DNA of 11,175 nt, taken from the NCBI GenBank assembly GCA_964356135.1, contig CAYHGV010000097.1:1-11175 (forward strand). Reading direction: 5' to 3'. Position 1 is the stretch's first letter; each line of letters starts with the position of its first letter. This DNA comes from CAYHGV01 sp964356135. Lineage in GTDB: Bacteria; Hydrothermota; Tepidihabitantia; CAYHGV01. Below, piece by piece: positions 1 through 7,208 of the stretch. The notes below the pieces were generated by a model that did no database searches, was not told where the DNA came from, and saw nothing but the letters and a program-made list of their open reading frames with translations. The translations under genes were made by a program, and so were the position numbers.

Positions 1-585
<585 letters not shown>

Positions 586-604
586 TACTACAGCCTGCCA
601 ATCC

Positions 605-621
605 AAATTGTCCAAAGAACA
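605..621 (-). promoter_or_regulatory. boxA-like antitermination site in the 23S leader
   Basis: The minus strand reads TGTTCTTTGGACAATTT. The E. coli rrn boxA core is TGCTCTTTAACA, followed by a similar ATTT tail. The element lies in the transcribed leader, about 35 nt after the predicted start and about 20 nt before the mature 23S end. In known rRNA operons boxA recruits NusB/NusE (S10) so that the untranslated transcript escapes Rho termination. The match is by eye. Confidence 0.6.
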
Positions 622-661
622 AAAAATTCGTACACTCCAATTTCTAACTTAGAGTACAAGA

Positions 662-689
662 ATTATAGAACTTTATTACTTTTTGTCAA
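662..689 (-). promoter_or_regulatory. Consensus sigma-70 promoter of the 23S rRNA gene
   Basis: On the minus strand a perfect TTGACA (684-689) and a perfect TATAAT (662-667) are separated by 16 bp. An A/T-rich tract just upstream of the -35 box (about 692-710) resembles an rRNA UP element. The predicted start is near 655, giving a leader of about 70 nt before the mature 23S end. It is the only promoter in the window with two perfect hexamers, as expected for a stable-RNA gene. Confidence 0.85.
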
Positions 690-771
690 GGGTAATTTTC
701 AAAAAATGAGAATTGCGAAATTTCCAAAAAGTGTAATTTAAATAGTTTCATTTTGATGCTCTTTTAAAACC

Positions 772-2835
772 CTACGGTGCCCAACCAAACAAACCCTTCC
801 CAATCTGGATTTCAGGAATTTCTTTAATCTGAACCTTGAAATCATATTTCCACTCAGCCCCTAAACCCGAGGCGGTAAAAATTCCCTGCCAGCAGTGTAA
901 GTCTCTGGTAACACTGATGTTATAGTCGATAGTTTTTTTGGTTTTGATATCGTAACCACCGTTAAAACTCAGTGCCCAGTTGCGGGTGACGTTTAAACCC
1001 ACTTGATAGTTGAGCATGTTGCTGCCGTCCCGGGTGTAGTAATGATATACTCTCAACGTAAGGCCTTTTCGGTCTGACCCAAGAGAATCGCCAGCCGGTA
1101 TTCCGACCAGATTACTCAAATCGGCTGAAGAAACTATGTTGTAAGAAAATTTCTGATCGTAAATATTATAGCTCATTCCGATCCGGGTCTTGATTTTGGT
1201 CAGCGAAGGAAAGTCCAGGCTGAGGCTGATCGGAGAAATCGGTTTTTTTCTATTCAGCAAATCATATCCGCTGCCGGCATTAATAACTACGATATCTTTT
1301 TTTTCTTTCAGTTTACCAACCTTGCCCTGAAAAAGATTTCCCAAACCAAAATTAATTTTGTTCGCCTGACCTACAGTCGAAAAACGGGGTATTCCAAAAA
1401 ACCCTTTCATTTCGACATCGGGAGAAAAGCTATAGCCAATACTCGGCGTCAGCTGGTGGAGCAAACCCTGGATACCGAAAAGGTAGAGCCCGTAGACCCG
1501 ATACAAATTCAGATTCGCTCCGGCATTAAAATCATAACTTATCCGGCTTGGAGTCGTATCGCTGAAGTAGCTGGTATGGCTGTAGCCGATTCCTTCGGTA
1601 AGATTAATCGAACCCAATATTTTCTGGTTTGAACTCAAACCGGTTCTGCCGCCGATTGACCGTTGCCAGATGACACTATCCTGGTTGGTGACCGTATCAA
1701 AACGGACACTATGGAAATTGAGCCCGGAGATACTGCCTGACCAGTAGATACGGTTGAACCAGCGGGGGTCTACTGCGGCAGGAAACAGCGCACGGGAAAT
1801 AAGACTGAAGGTAGCCAGCGGCAATCGCTCTTCGGTAGTTCTATTATCATAGTCCCGGCGCTGCTCGAAACTGAGATTTACTACCCCGATCGAAAACGGC
1901 CGGGTGAGAGAAGCAAATGAGTATGCCTCTTTTTTCAACCAGACGATCCGGTCTTCGGTGTAATCCGGGTCATAACTCCGGTCGCTCTGAAAATCGGCAC
2001 GGGCATCGAGCGTCGCACCCAACGGCAGCAGCGATTGGTGATTCATATTGAAGCTCCAACGCTGTCGCCGGGTATCGGTCTCCCGGATATAAGTTCCTAA
2101 AAAAGTTCCCCGAACATAGGGCTGGATAATATAAACCGCTTCCAGCTTGGGCATGAACCCTTTCTTCTCCATGACATCTAAGGCAAAGGTCATGTCGGCA
2201 TAGTCATTGATAACCCAGTAGTAGGAAATTCCCTTTGCATAGCGACCTTCGGTCTTAGACTGGCCGGCCTTAAACGGCAGCAGTCCAGATTTACGGTTCT
2301 TCGATATCGGGAAAAACCAGAACGGTGCCGCCACCACCGGCATCCCCTGAACATAGAGAACCACCGGCTGGGTTATCGCCATATCATTCAACAAAATTTT
2401 CATCCGCGGTGCATAAAAGTAATAGTGGGGAGGTTCATGGTCACAGGTCGTATAATACCCGCGATTGACATTCAGAGTATTTCCGCTCACCATCCAGATC
2501 TCTTTACCGGTAAAATCACCCATCTCAATTTTGGTTTCCCCGGAAACCATCATCCCTTTTTTGGAATCGATATTATAGTAGAGAACATCCCCGGTAATAT
2601 TTTCGGAAGAGGAAAAAAGGTAGGTCTGTTTGAGCGCGCTTAAGATTCGGGTTTCGGTATTATACTCGATCGAATCCGAATTCACCTGAAGATCTTTATA
2701 CTTGACCCATGCCGAATCAATTAAAATAACCCGATCCTCGTTCGGAATATAGATTATCCTACCGTGCGCACCATAGCGGACGATATCGAGGCTATCAGCC
2801 TGAGAAAACATTAACAGCACGAGCAGCACCGACAT
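772..2835 (-). CDS. lptD: LptD-like outer-membrane LPS assembly protein (OstA/LptD family)
   Basis: Likely the beta-barrel component of the outer-membrane LPS translocon, which inserts lipopolysaccharide into the outer leaflet. The 687-residue length is somewhat below E. coli LptD (about 784). A short hydrophobic N-terminus (residues 1-15) looks like a signal peptide, though it lacks basic residues. Residues about 20-150 look like the periplasmic OstA/jellyroll part and end in the family signature CDHEPPHYYFYAPRMKI (131-147). The second signature, PFWFFPISKNRKSGLLPF, spans 171-188. Residues about 195-687 are a Tyr/aromatic-rich barrel with alternating hydrophobic strands. There are exactly two cysteines, C131 and C648. 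The ATG is the only usable start, because an in-frame TGA lies 30 nt upstream inside the -35 box. No Shine-Dalgarno is present. A LptE partner is not visible. Confidence 0.85.
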   Translation of the reverse strand: MSVLLVLLMFSQADSLDIVRYGAHGRIIYIPNEDRVILIDSAWVKYKDLQVNSDSIEYNTETRILSALKQTYLFSSSENITGDVLYYNIDSKKGMMVSGETKIEMGDFTGKEIWMVSGNTLNVNRGYYTTCDHEPPHYYFYAPRMKILLNDMAITQPVVLYVQGMPVVAAPFWFFPISKNRKSGLLPFKAGQSKTEGRYAKGISYYWVINDYADMTFALDVMEKKGFMPKLEAVYIIQPYVRGTFLGTYIRETDTRRQRWSFNMNHQSLLPLGATLDARADFQSDRSYDPDYTEDRIVWLKKEAYSFASLTRPFSIGVVNLSFEQRRDYDNRTTEERLPLATFSLISRALFPAAVDPRWFNRIYWSGSISGLNFHSVRFDTVTNQDSVIWQRSIGGRTGLSSNQKILGSINLTEGIGYSHTSYFSDTTPSRISYDFNAGANLNLYRVYGLYLFGIQGLLHQLTPSIGYSFSPDVEMKGFFGIPRFSTVGQANKINFGLGNLFQGKVGKLKEKKDIVVINAGSGYDLLNRKKPISPISLSLDFPSLTKIKTRIGMSYNIYDQKFSYNIVSSADLSNLVGIPAGDSLGSDRKGLTLRVYHYYTRDGSNMLNYQVGLNVTRNWALSFNGGYDIKTKKTIDYNISVTRDLHCWQGIFTASGLGAEWKYDFKVQIKEIPEIQIGKGLFGWAP

Positions 2836-2841
2836 GGTTCT

Positions 2842-2869
2842 ATGGTAAGTTGGATTAGCCGCGTGTCAA
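2842..2869 (-). promoter_or_regulatory. Promoter of lptD, predicted leaderless
   Basis: On the minus strand TTGACA (2864-2869) and TACCAT (2842-2847) are 16 bp apart. Six bases (AGAACC) separate the -10 box from the ATG, so the expected transcription start falls on or next to the A of the start codon. No ribosome-binding site exists in the intervening bases. Confidence 0.65.
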
Positions 2870-2905
2870 GAACGCGGTGAACGATACTTGAAAAATTACA
2901 TCTAT

Positions 2906-2947
2906 ATCACGAAATTTCCGAAAAAACGAAATCACGAAAAAGAGAAC
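2906..2947. repeat. CACGAAA-type dispersed repeat fragment
   Basis: ATCACGAAATTTCCG is followed by ACGAAATCACGAAAAAGAG. The same words recur at 4771-4785 (ATCACGAAATCCG) and 4840-4867 (AATCACGAAAGGAGG, then CACGAAAAA), and inverted at 4952-4992. It sits in the gap between the S41 peptidase and lptD. No coding signal is seen in the 2906-2947 stretch. Confidence 0.5.
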
Positions 2948-2962
2948 CGAAGCACCTGCAGC

Positions 2963-3043
2963 TTATGGAAAAACCCTGCGGATTTTTTGAGCCAGCCAAA
3001 GCAATAACAAGAAACCTATCCCTAAACCCGCCCCAAAGAGCAC
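2963..3043 (-). CDS. Possible 26-residue single-pass membrane peptide
   Basis: Starting at a GTG just past the S41 peptidase stop, the minus strand encodes about 26 residues: a hydrophobic run (LFGAGLGIGFLLLLWLA) followed by a basic tail (QKIRRVFP) and TAA. This has the shape of a small transmembrane protein. However, there is no clear Shine-Dalgarno at the GTG, the frame stays open back into the end of the upstream gene without an ATG, and one short hydrophobic stretch can occur by chance. No family is recognised. If real, it would be co-transcribed with the peptidase. Confidence 0.2.
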   Translation of the reverse strand: MLFGAGLGIGFLLLLWLAQKIRRVFP

Positions 3044-3044
3044 T

Positions 3045-3077
3045 GGACGCTTAATCGGGAAAAACCGATTAGCGCCC
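3045..3077 (-). other. Strong hairpin across the S41 peptidase stop codon
   Basis: In the minus-strand RNA, GGGCGCUAAUCGG pairs with CCGAUUA, a bulged A, then GCGUCC, around a UUUUUC loop. That gives 13 pairs including one G-U. The stop codon UAA lies inside the stem. No U-tract follows, so it does not fit a canonical intrinsic terminator. It may stabilise the 3' end of the message or weaken read-through. Confidence 0.45.
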
Positions 3078-4649
3078 TTCTCTCTTTTCGCGTCGAAAAA
3101 GCTCCTGGGTCGTATTTACCCCCTTCAGTAATTCGACCGCTTTTTTCACCTGTTCATCATACGGTAAGACCCCGAGTTCGTATCGGCCTTTATCGCCAAA
3201 GAGGTCGAAGGCAATCTCCGATTTAATCCACTGCTCGATATAAATCCGGGATGAATCGAATTGTGCCTGAGTGAATTCTATCTTTTTATTCTTTATCATC
3301 CCTTGAACCTCGCTCAGCATCTCCGGGGTTACCTGAAAATCCCTGCTCAAATCTTTATGCTGGTGTGCATAGCGCAACGCATAGTCTCGAATGACACTGA
3401 AGTCTAAACGCCTTGCCAGCTCAGTGGGTTTGGGTGGCTCGACGATAATATCGGGAACGATGGCACCGTTTCCAAAAACCTTATACCGTCCCGGACCGAG
3501 GGTATAAAAAACCTTCTCCGTTTTTGTTTTTTCTTCTTTCGATTTCTCCCGTGCCTGGCGTCGCAGTAAATAGCGCTTAAAAAAATCCGACGTTGTCGGC
3601 TTATCAATCCCGCGACCGGACGGAGTATACCAGTAGGCACCGGTGAGTTTTAACGCCCCGCCCCCTTCTACCTGGTAGATAGTCTGGACCGAACCTTTAC
3701 CAAAAGTCGTGTCACCGATAAGTAAACCCCGCTCCCAATCTTGAATTGCACCCGCGACAATTTCGGAAGCTGAAGCACTCCCTCCGTCAACGAGCACGAC
3801 CAACGGAAAATCCCCATACTCATCATCGCCCGCTGCCCGGTATTCATGATTGGTCTCTGGATCCCGCCCTTTGGTGACGACGATACTTTTGCCCCGGGGT
3901 AGAAAGAGGTCCGAGACCTCGATCGCCTCCGGCAGCAAACCGCCTGAGTTCATCCGCAGGTCTAAAATCAGCTTCTTGATTTTGTAATGGGTAAAGAGGG
4001 AATCGATTGCACGCTTAAGATCAGGTCCCGAAGTTCGGGAAAACGTCAAGAGCCGGACATACCCAATATCGTCTCCTAATGGGCCGACATAGGGAACCGC
4101 AGGAATCTGAATATATTCCCGCGTAAGATTATACTCTAATGGCTGCTTCACCCCTTCACGCTGAATCGAAATCGCCACTTTCGTTCCTGCCGGGCCGCGG
4201 AGCTTCGATACCGCCTCGTCTAAGGTGATACCGGCGGTCGAGTTTCCTTCAATTTTGATTACCCGGTCGCCGGCCATGATGCCTGCCCGGGAGGCTGGCG
4301 TCCCTTCCATCGGTGAAACGACGGTCAAGGTATCATTAACCAAATCGATATGAATTCCCAAGCCCCCGAACTCACCTTCGGTATGGACCCGGAGTTGAGC
4401 AAATTCGGTTGAGTCGAGATATTGGCTATGCGGGTCCAGGCTCTCGAGCATACCATCAATTGCCGCTTCAATCAGATCTCGGGGTTCCATCTCCCGAACA
4501 TAGTTCTGCTCGACCAGATGAACAATCTGAGTGAAAAGCCGCAAATAACCATAGACATTCTCGCGCTGGGCCCAGAGGCGAGAACCGAACCACCCACCGA
4601 ATGCTAAAAAAGCAACAACAATTAAACCAATAATAACTTTCTTCTTCAT
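3069..4649 (-). CDS. S41 family C-terminal processing peptidase (CtpA/Prc type)
   Basis: A membrane-anchored periplasmic serine protease that cleaves proteins near their C-termini. Residues 5-25 form an uncleaved signal anchor. A PDZ domain spans about 92-165 (GGLGIHIDLV to the LRGPAGT motif at 150-156). The S41 catalytic core spans about 195-345. The Ser/Lys dyad is S293 in GGSASASEIVAG and K318 in TTFGKGSVQT, 25 residues apart as in characterised CtpA/CtpB enzymes. A basic, charged linker (362-380) and a helical tail of about 120 residues follow, making it longer (526 residues) than minimal CtpA. The start was chosen at MKKKVIIG because AAAGGAGG lies 4 nt upstream and a promoter precedes it. 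The open frame extends 39 codons further, but across the promoter. Substrates are unknown; outer-membrane or cell-wall maintenance is an inference. Confidence 0.93.
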   Translation of the reverse strand: MKKKVIIGLIVVAFLAFGGWFGSRLWAQRENVYGYLRLFTQIVHLVEQNYVREMEPRDLIEAAIDGMLESLDPHSQYLDSTEFAQLRVHTEGEFGGLGIHIDLVNDTLTVVSPMEGTPASRAGIMAGDRVIKIEGNSTAGITLDEAVSKLRGPAGTKVAISIQREGVKQPLEYNLTREYIQIPAVPYVGPLGDDIGYVRLLTFSRTSGPDLKRAIDSLFTHYKIKKLILDLRMNSGGLLPEAIEVSDLFLPRGKSIVVTKGRDPETNHEYRAAGDDEYGDFPLVVLVDGGSASASEIVAGAIQDWERGLLIGDTTFGKGSVQTIYQVEGGGALKLTGAYWYTPSGRGIDKPTTSDFFKRYLLRRQAREKSKEEKTKTEKVFYTLGPGRYKVFGNGAIVPDIIVEPPKPTELARRLDFSVIRDYALRYAHQHKDLSRDFQVTPEMLSEVQGMIKNKKIEFTQAQFDSSRIYIEQWIKSEIAFDLFGDKGRYELGVLPYDEQVKKAVELLKGVNTTQELFRREKREGR

Positions 4650-4677
4650 AAAGCCTCCTTTAAAAGCTCTTGAGAAA

Positions 4678-4705
4678 ATGTTACAGCGATAAAAATCACT
4701 GTCAA
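4678..4705 (-). promoter_or_regulatory. Promoter of the S41 peptidase gene
   Basis: On the minus strand TTGACA (4700-4705) and TAACAT (4678-4683) are 16 bp apart. The predicted start near 4671 gives a short leader carrying the Shine-Dalgarno AAAGGAGG (4654-4661), 4 nt before the ATG at 4649. This fixes the peptidase start and contrasts with the leaderless lptD promoter. Confidence 0.75.
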
Positions 4706-4803
4706 TACCGTTTCCGGGAACGATGACGACGATGAAAATTCCTCCGTAAGTCCAGACAAAGAACAAAAATTATCACGAAATCCGCCACGCGGTATGGCGG
4801 ATA

Positions 4804-4838
4804 GATGTCGTCCGCCACGTATCTTGGCGGACGACATC
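4804..4838. repeat. Perfect 14-bp inverted repeat with 7-nt loop
   Basis: GATGTCGTCCGCCA (4804-4817) and TGGCGGACGACATC (4825-4838) are exact reverse complements around CGTATCT. The core TCCGCCA-N7-TGGCGGA is shared with hairpins at 4781-4801 and 7304-7324. With no U-tract and two promoters facing outward, it is better read as a dispersed palindrome than a terminator. Confidence 0.75.
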
Positions 4839-4899
4839 AAATCACGAAAGGAGGAAAACACGAAAAAATCAAGTGTAGTATTTTCAATATATGATAAGC

Positions 4900-4959
4900 T
4901 TTGAAATCCTTGCCGCCGTTCTATCGCGCGTCCTTTCCTACATGGGACGCGACGAATTT
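4900..4959 (-). repeat. 60-nt dispersed repeat, copy 1 (minus orientation)
   Basis: The reverse complement matches 9573-9632 at 47 of 60 positions without gaps. The shared blocks include GTCGCGTCC, AGGAA, GGACGCGC, and AGGA followed by TTCAAA. Within it CGCGTCC and GGACGCG form a 7-bp stem around an 11-nt loop (4927-4951). No coding frame is shared convincingly between the copies. Confidence 0.65.
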
Positions 4960-5029
4960 CGTGCTTTCTGAGTTTGACGGATTTCGTGATAAAAAACCCT
5001 TTGCCAGAGAGACCGTTCGCTCCGTTCTA

Positions 5030-5058
5030 TTGACAATGGTACCTGAACCGACTATTGT
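5030..5058 (+). promoter_or_regulatory. Promoter of the HD-glyQS operon, predicted leaderless
   Basis: TTGACA (5030-5035) and TATTGT (5053-5058) are 17 bp apart. Only TAACC separates the -10 box from the ATG at 5064, so the start of transcription should fall on or next to the start codon. There is no Shine-Dalgarno. Confidence 0.65.
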
Positions 5059-5063
5059 TAACC

Positions 5064-5609
5064 ATGAACCGAGATGAAGCGTTAAGCTTAGTCACTTCAA
5101 ACGTAAGCAATAAAAATCTGGTCAAGCACATGCTGGCTACCGAGGCTTGTATGCGCCGATTTGCCCGTCATTACGGCGAGGACGAAGAACTCTGGAGTTT
5201 AGTCGGGCTGCTCCATGATTTGGATTACGACCAGACCATCAATGATTTCGCCCGGCACGGATTTGTCACCGCCGAGATGTTATCCGCCCTGAGTGTTGAT
5301 GAACGAATCATCGCAGCGATTAAAGGCCATCCCGGCCATATTGAGCGTGAATCGCCAATGGCGAAGACGCTGTATGCGGTCGACCCGTTGACCGGCCTGA
5401 TCGTTGCCGCCACCCTCATGCACCCGACGAAAAAAATCGCCAATGTCGACACCGAATTTGTCCTGCGCCGGTTTAAGGAGAAGCGGTTTGCTGCCGGTGC
5501 CAACCGCGAACAGATAGAAACCTGCAAAGAAATCGGATTGTCGCTCGAAGAATTTATCCAGCTCTGCCTCGAGGCAATGCAGGCAATCGCCCCCGATCTC
5601 GGTCTATGA
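5064..5609 (+). CDS. HD-domain (HDIG-type) protein, predicted metal-dependent phosphohydrolase
   Basis: A 181-residue soluble protein with one HD domain. Candidate metal ligands in order are H22 (KHMLATEACM), H51-D52 (GLLHDLDYD), H65, H89/H92 (KGHPGH) and D107 (AVDPLTGLI). This is the layout of small bacterial HDIG proteins, whose known members hydrolyse phosphate esters or nucleotides; the substrate here cannot be told. The start is ATG 5064. An in-frame TTG at 5055 lies inside the -10 box and would be untranscribed from the visible promoter. It is the first gene of a plus-strand operon and overlaps the next gene by 4 bp (ATGA). No partner domain is fused. Genetic linkage to glycyl-tRNA synthetase is visible, but a functional link is only inference. 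Confidence 0.85.
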   Translation: MNRDEALSLVTSNVSNKNLVKHMLATEACMRRFARHYGEDEELWSLVGLLHDLDYDQTINDFARHGFVTAEMLSALSVDERIIAAIKGHPGHIERESPMAKTLYAVDPLTGLIVAATLMHPTKKIANVDTEFVLRRFKEKRFAAGANREQIETCKEIGLSLEEFIQLCLEAMQAIAPDLGL

Positions 5610-6334
5610 CCACAGTATCGAAATTTATACTACTCCCGTTTTTTTTGGGTTGCACTCTCAAACCCAGTATCGGGGCACCACCCGGCACGAACGAACCGAT
5701 TGTCACCTACAGTCTCGTTTCCGGCTGGGTCGGAATGAAGGACGAAGTAAAAATCTATCCTTCGGGCTGGGTCGAGAATTTCTTTTCTAATGCTTTGTCC
5801 CAGAAAAAAAACTTCCGGTCATCGACGATGGCGGATAAAAATTTGAAAGCCCTTTTGAAAATTGTTGACAAAATCGATCCTGCCACCCTCAAATCCGAAT
5901 ACCGGGGTGGGATTATTTACGATGCGCCGGTCGAAAATCTTGTCTTCAAAAAAAATGGCAAAACGGTAAAAGTTGTCCTTTATCCCGGCGCCGATCTGCC
6001 CCCGCCCCTTGCCGAACTCCTGAAAACTGTTTCCGGGGTTAAAACCCAACTGCAGGCAGCTCCCGAATATGACCTCATCGACTGTGATGCGGTAATCGCC
6101 TCTCCCCAATCCTACAGCGGCCGGACGATAGCAGTCGAAGCCGTTTTTCTTTATACTCCGGATACCGGTTTCCGAATTGTAAAAAGCCTGACTGACCAGA
6201 CTTCGGCGATCGAGCTCATCAGCAATTTGCCTCCACTTTTTTTAAAAGCCCTCGACCGCCACCGAGTGATCGCCATTGGCAGGTTCTCCGGCAGAACGTT
6301 GAACGTAGAAAAACTGGAGGACCAGGGTGGCTAA
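5606..6334 (+). CDS. Hypothetical exported protein or lipoprotein, possibly two-domain
   Basis: A 242-residue protein of no family I recognise. The N-terminus is a signal sequence ending in PFFLGC, a relaxed lipobox that would make C16 the lipidated residue. The first half (about 28-150) begins with IVTYSLVSGWVG, carries alternating beta-strands and resembles small beta-sheet inhibitor-like or emfourin-like folds, but only loosely. The second half (about 155-238), with a pattern of VIASPQSYSGRTIAVEAVFL, a TGFRIV strand and HRVIAIGRFSG, looks like a small OB-fold domain. Both fold guesses are weak. The start overlaps the HD gene stop (ATGA) with no Shine-Dalgarno, suggesting translational coupling. 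Its 3' end overlaps glyQ by 8 bp. Why an envelope protein sits in a tRNA-synthetase operon is unclear. Confidence 0.75.
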   Translation: MTTVSKFILLPFFLGCTLKPSIGAPPGTNEPIVTYSLVSGWVGMKDEVKIYPSGWVENFFSNALSQKKNFRSSTMADKNLKALLKIVDKIDPATLKSEYRGGIIYDAPVENLVFKKNGKTVKVVLYPGADLPPPLAELLKTVSGVKTQLQAAPEYDLIDCDAVIASPQSYSGRTIAVEAVFLYTPDTGFRIVKSLTDQTSAIELISNLPPLFLKALDRHRVIAIGRFSGRTLNVEKLEDQGG

Positions 6335-7208
6335 AAATCTCCAGGATATTATTCTTACCCTCCAGCGGTTCTGGGCTAAGAAAGGGTGCATCATCACCCA
6401 ACCCTATAACTCGGAAGTCGGCGCCGCGACCTTTAACCCGGCAACTTTCTTACGGGTTCTCGATACAAAACCGTGGAATGTCTGTTATGTCGAGCCGTCC
6501 AAACGGCCGCGCGACGGCCGCTACGGCAAGAATCCGTTACGGGTTCAGCAGTACCTTCAGTTCCAGGTCATTCTCAAACCCGCACCCAATGACTCTCAGG
6601 ACCTCTATCTGGATAGTCTGAAAGCGATCGGAGTGAACTTAAAAGAACATGATATTCGTTTTGTCGAAGACGACTGGGAATCTCCCACCCTCGGCGCCTC
6701 CGGTCTGGGCTGGCAGGTCGAACTCGATGGAATTGAGATCACCCAGTATACCTATTTTCAGCAGGTCGGCGGCTTGGAACTACCGATTATTCCGGTCGAA
6801 TTGACCTACGGCTTGGAGCGAATAGCAATGTTTTTGCAGGACATCGATCACTTCTTCAACGTTAAATGGAACAACAAGCTGACCTGGGGTGATGTCTACG
6901 GCGACAACGAAAAACAATTTTCAGCCTTTAACTTCGAAGAAGCGGATGTCGAGTTCCATAAACAGCAATTCGATGCATTAGAAAAAGAAGCCCAGCGCCT
7001 TTTCAAAAAAGGTCTCGTTTATCCGGGCTATGACTGTGTGATCAAATGTTCCCATATTTTTAACCTATTAGAAGCCCGCGGAGCGATCAGTGTTTCCGAA
7101 CGAACGAACTACATCGCCCGGGTCCGTGGTATTGCCCGCCAGGCGGCAGTAGTATATTTATCACAAAACAATAAGGTAACCACAGATGCACGCAGACAGG
7201 CACAATAA
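6327..7208 (+). CDS. glyQ: Glycyl-tRNA synthetase alpha subunit
   Basis: The catalytic subunit of the bacterial alpha2beta2 glycyl-tRNA synthetase, which charges tRNA-Gly with glycine in the cytoplasm. The 293 residues cover the whole class II core: QPYNSEVGAATFNPATFLR (25-43), motif 2 around SKRPRDGRYGKNP (58-70) with QFQVILKP, the near-invariant HDIRFVEDDWESPTLG (108-123), and motif 3 ELTYGLERIAMFLQ (158-171). Small departures from the usual sequence are GAATFNP for GAGTFHP and GASGLGWQVE for GAWGLGWEVW. The start is GTG 6327, with GGAGG 6 nt upstream, overlapping the previous gene by 8 bp. The last nine codons (about residues 285-293) fall inside a dispersed repeat, so the native C-terminus was probably replaced. 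Confidence 0.97.
   Translation: MAKNLQDIILTLQRFWAKKGCIITQPYNSEVGAATFNPATFLRVLDTKPWNVCYVEPSKRPRDGRYGKNPLRVQQYLQFQVILKPAPNDSQDLYLDSLKAIGVNLKEHDIRFVEDDWESPTLGASGLGWQVELDGIEITQYTYFQQVGGLELPIIPVELTYGLERIAMFLQDIDHFFNVKWNNKLTWGDVYGDNEKQFSAFNFEEADVEFHKQQFDALEKEAQRLFKKGLVYPGYDCVIKCSHIFNLLEARGAISVSERTNYIARVRGIARQAAVVYLSQNNKVTTDARRQAQ

Larger units (their letters stand above)
4770..4992. repeat. Composite 223-bp element with 15-bp perfect terminal inverted repeats
   Basis: TTATCACGAAATCCG at 4770-4784 is the exact reverse complement of CGGATTTCGTGATAA at 4978-4992. Between them lie a TCCGCCA-N7-TGGCGGA hairpin (4781-4801), a 14-bp perfect hairpin (4804-4838), a CACGAAA string (4840-4867) and, inverted, a 60-nt repeat shared with 9573-9632. 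No transposase or coding frame lies inside. It occupies most of the gap between the divergently transcribed peptidase and HD-domain genes, between their two promoters. It looks like a mosaic of small non-autonomous repeats. Confidence 0.6.

Noticed and set aside
630..657. GTAC-ended hairpin at the start of the 23S leader as a processing stem
   Set aside because: It begins at or before the predicted transcription start and contains a bulge and a wobble; rRNA processing stems normally pair with sequence beyond the 23S 3' end, which is outside the window.
4650..4766. 39-codon N-terminal extension of the S41 peptidase
   Set aside because: It crosses the promoter, while ATG 4649 has a strong Shine-Dalgarno and begins a normal signal anchor.
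4770..4992. CRISPR array or insertion sequence
   Set aside because: There are no regularly spaced direct repeats and no transposase frame; only inverted repeats and nested palindromes.
5055..5063. Upstream TTG start for the HD-domain gene
   Set aside because: It lies within the -10 box of the visible promoter and has no Shine-Dalgarno, so ATG 5064 fits better.
4650..5063. T-box riboswitch for the glycyl-tRNA synthetase operon
   Set aside because: The predicted transcript starts at the HD gene ATG, leaving no leader; no T-box sequence or specifier stem is seen.
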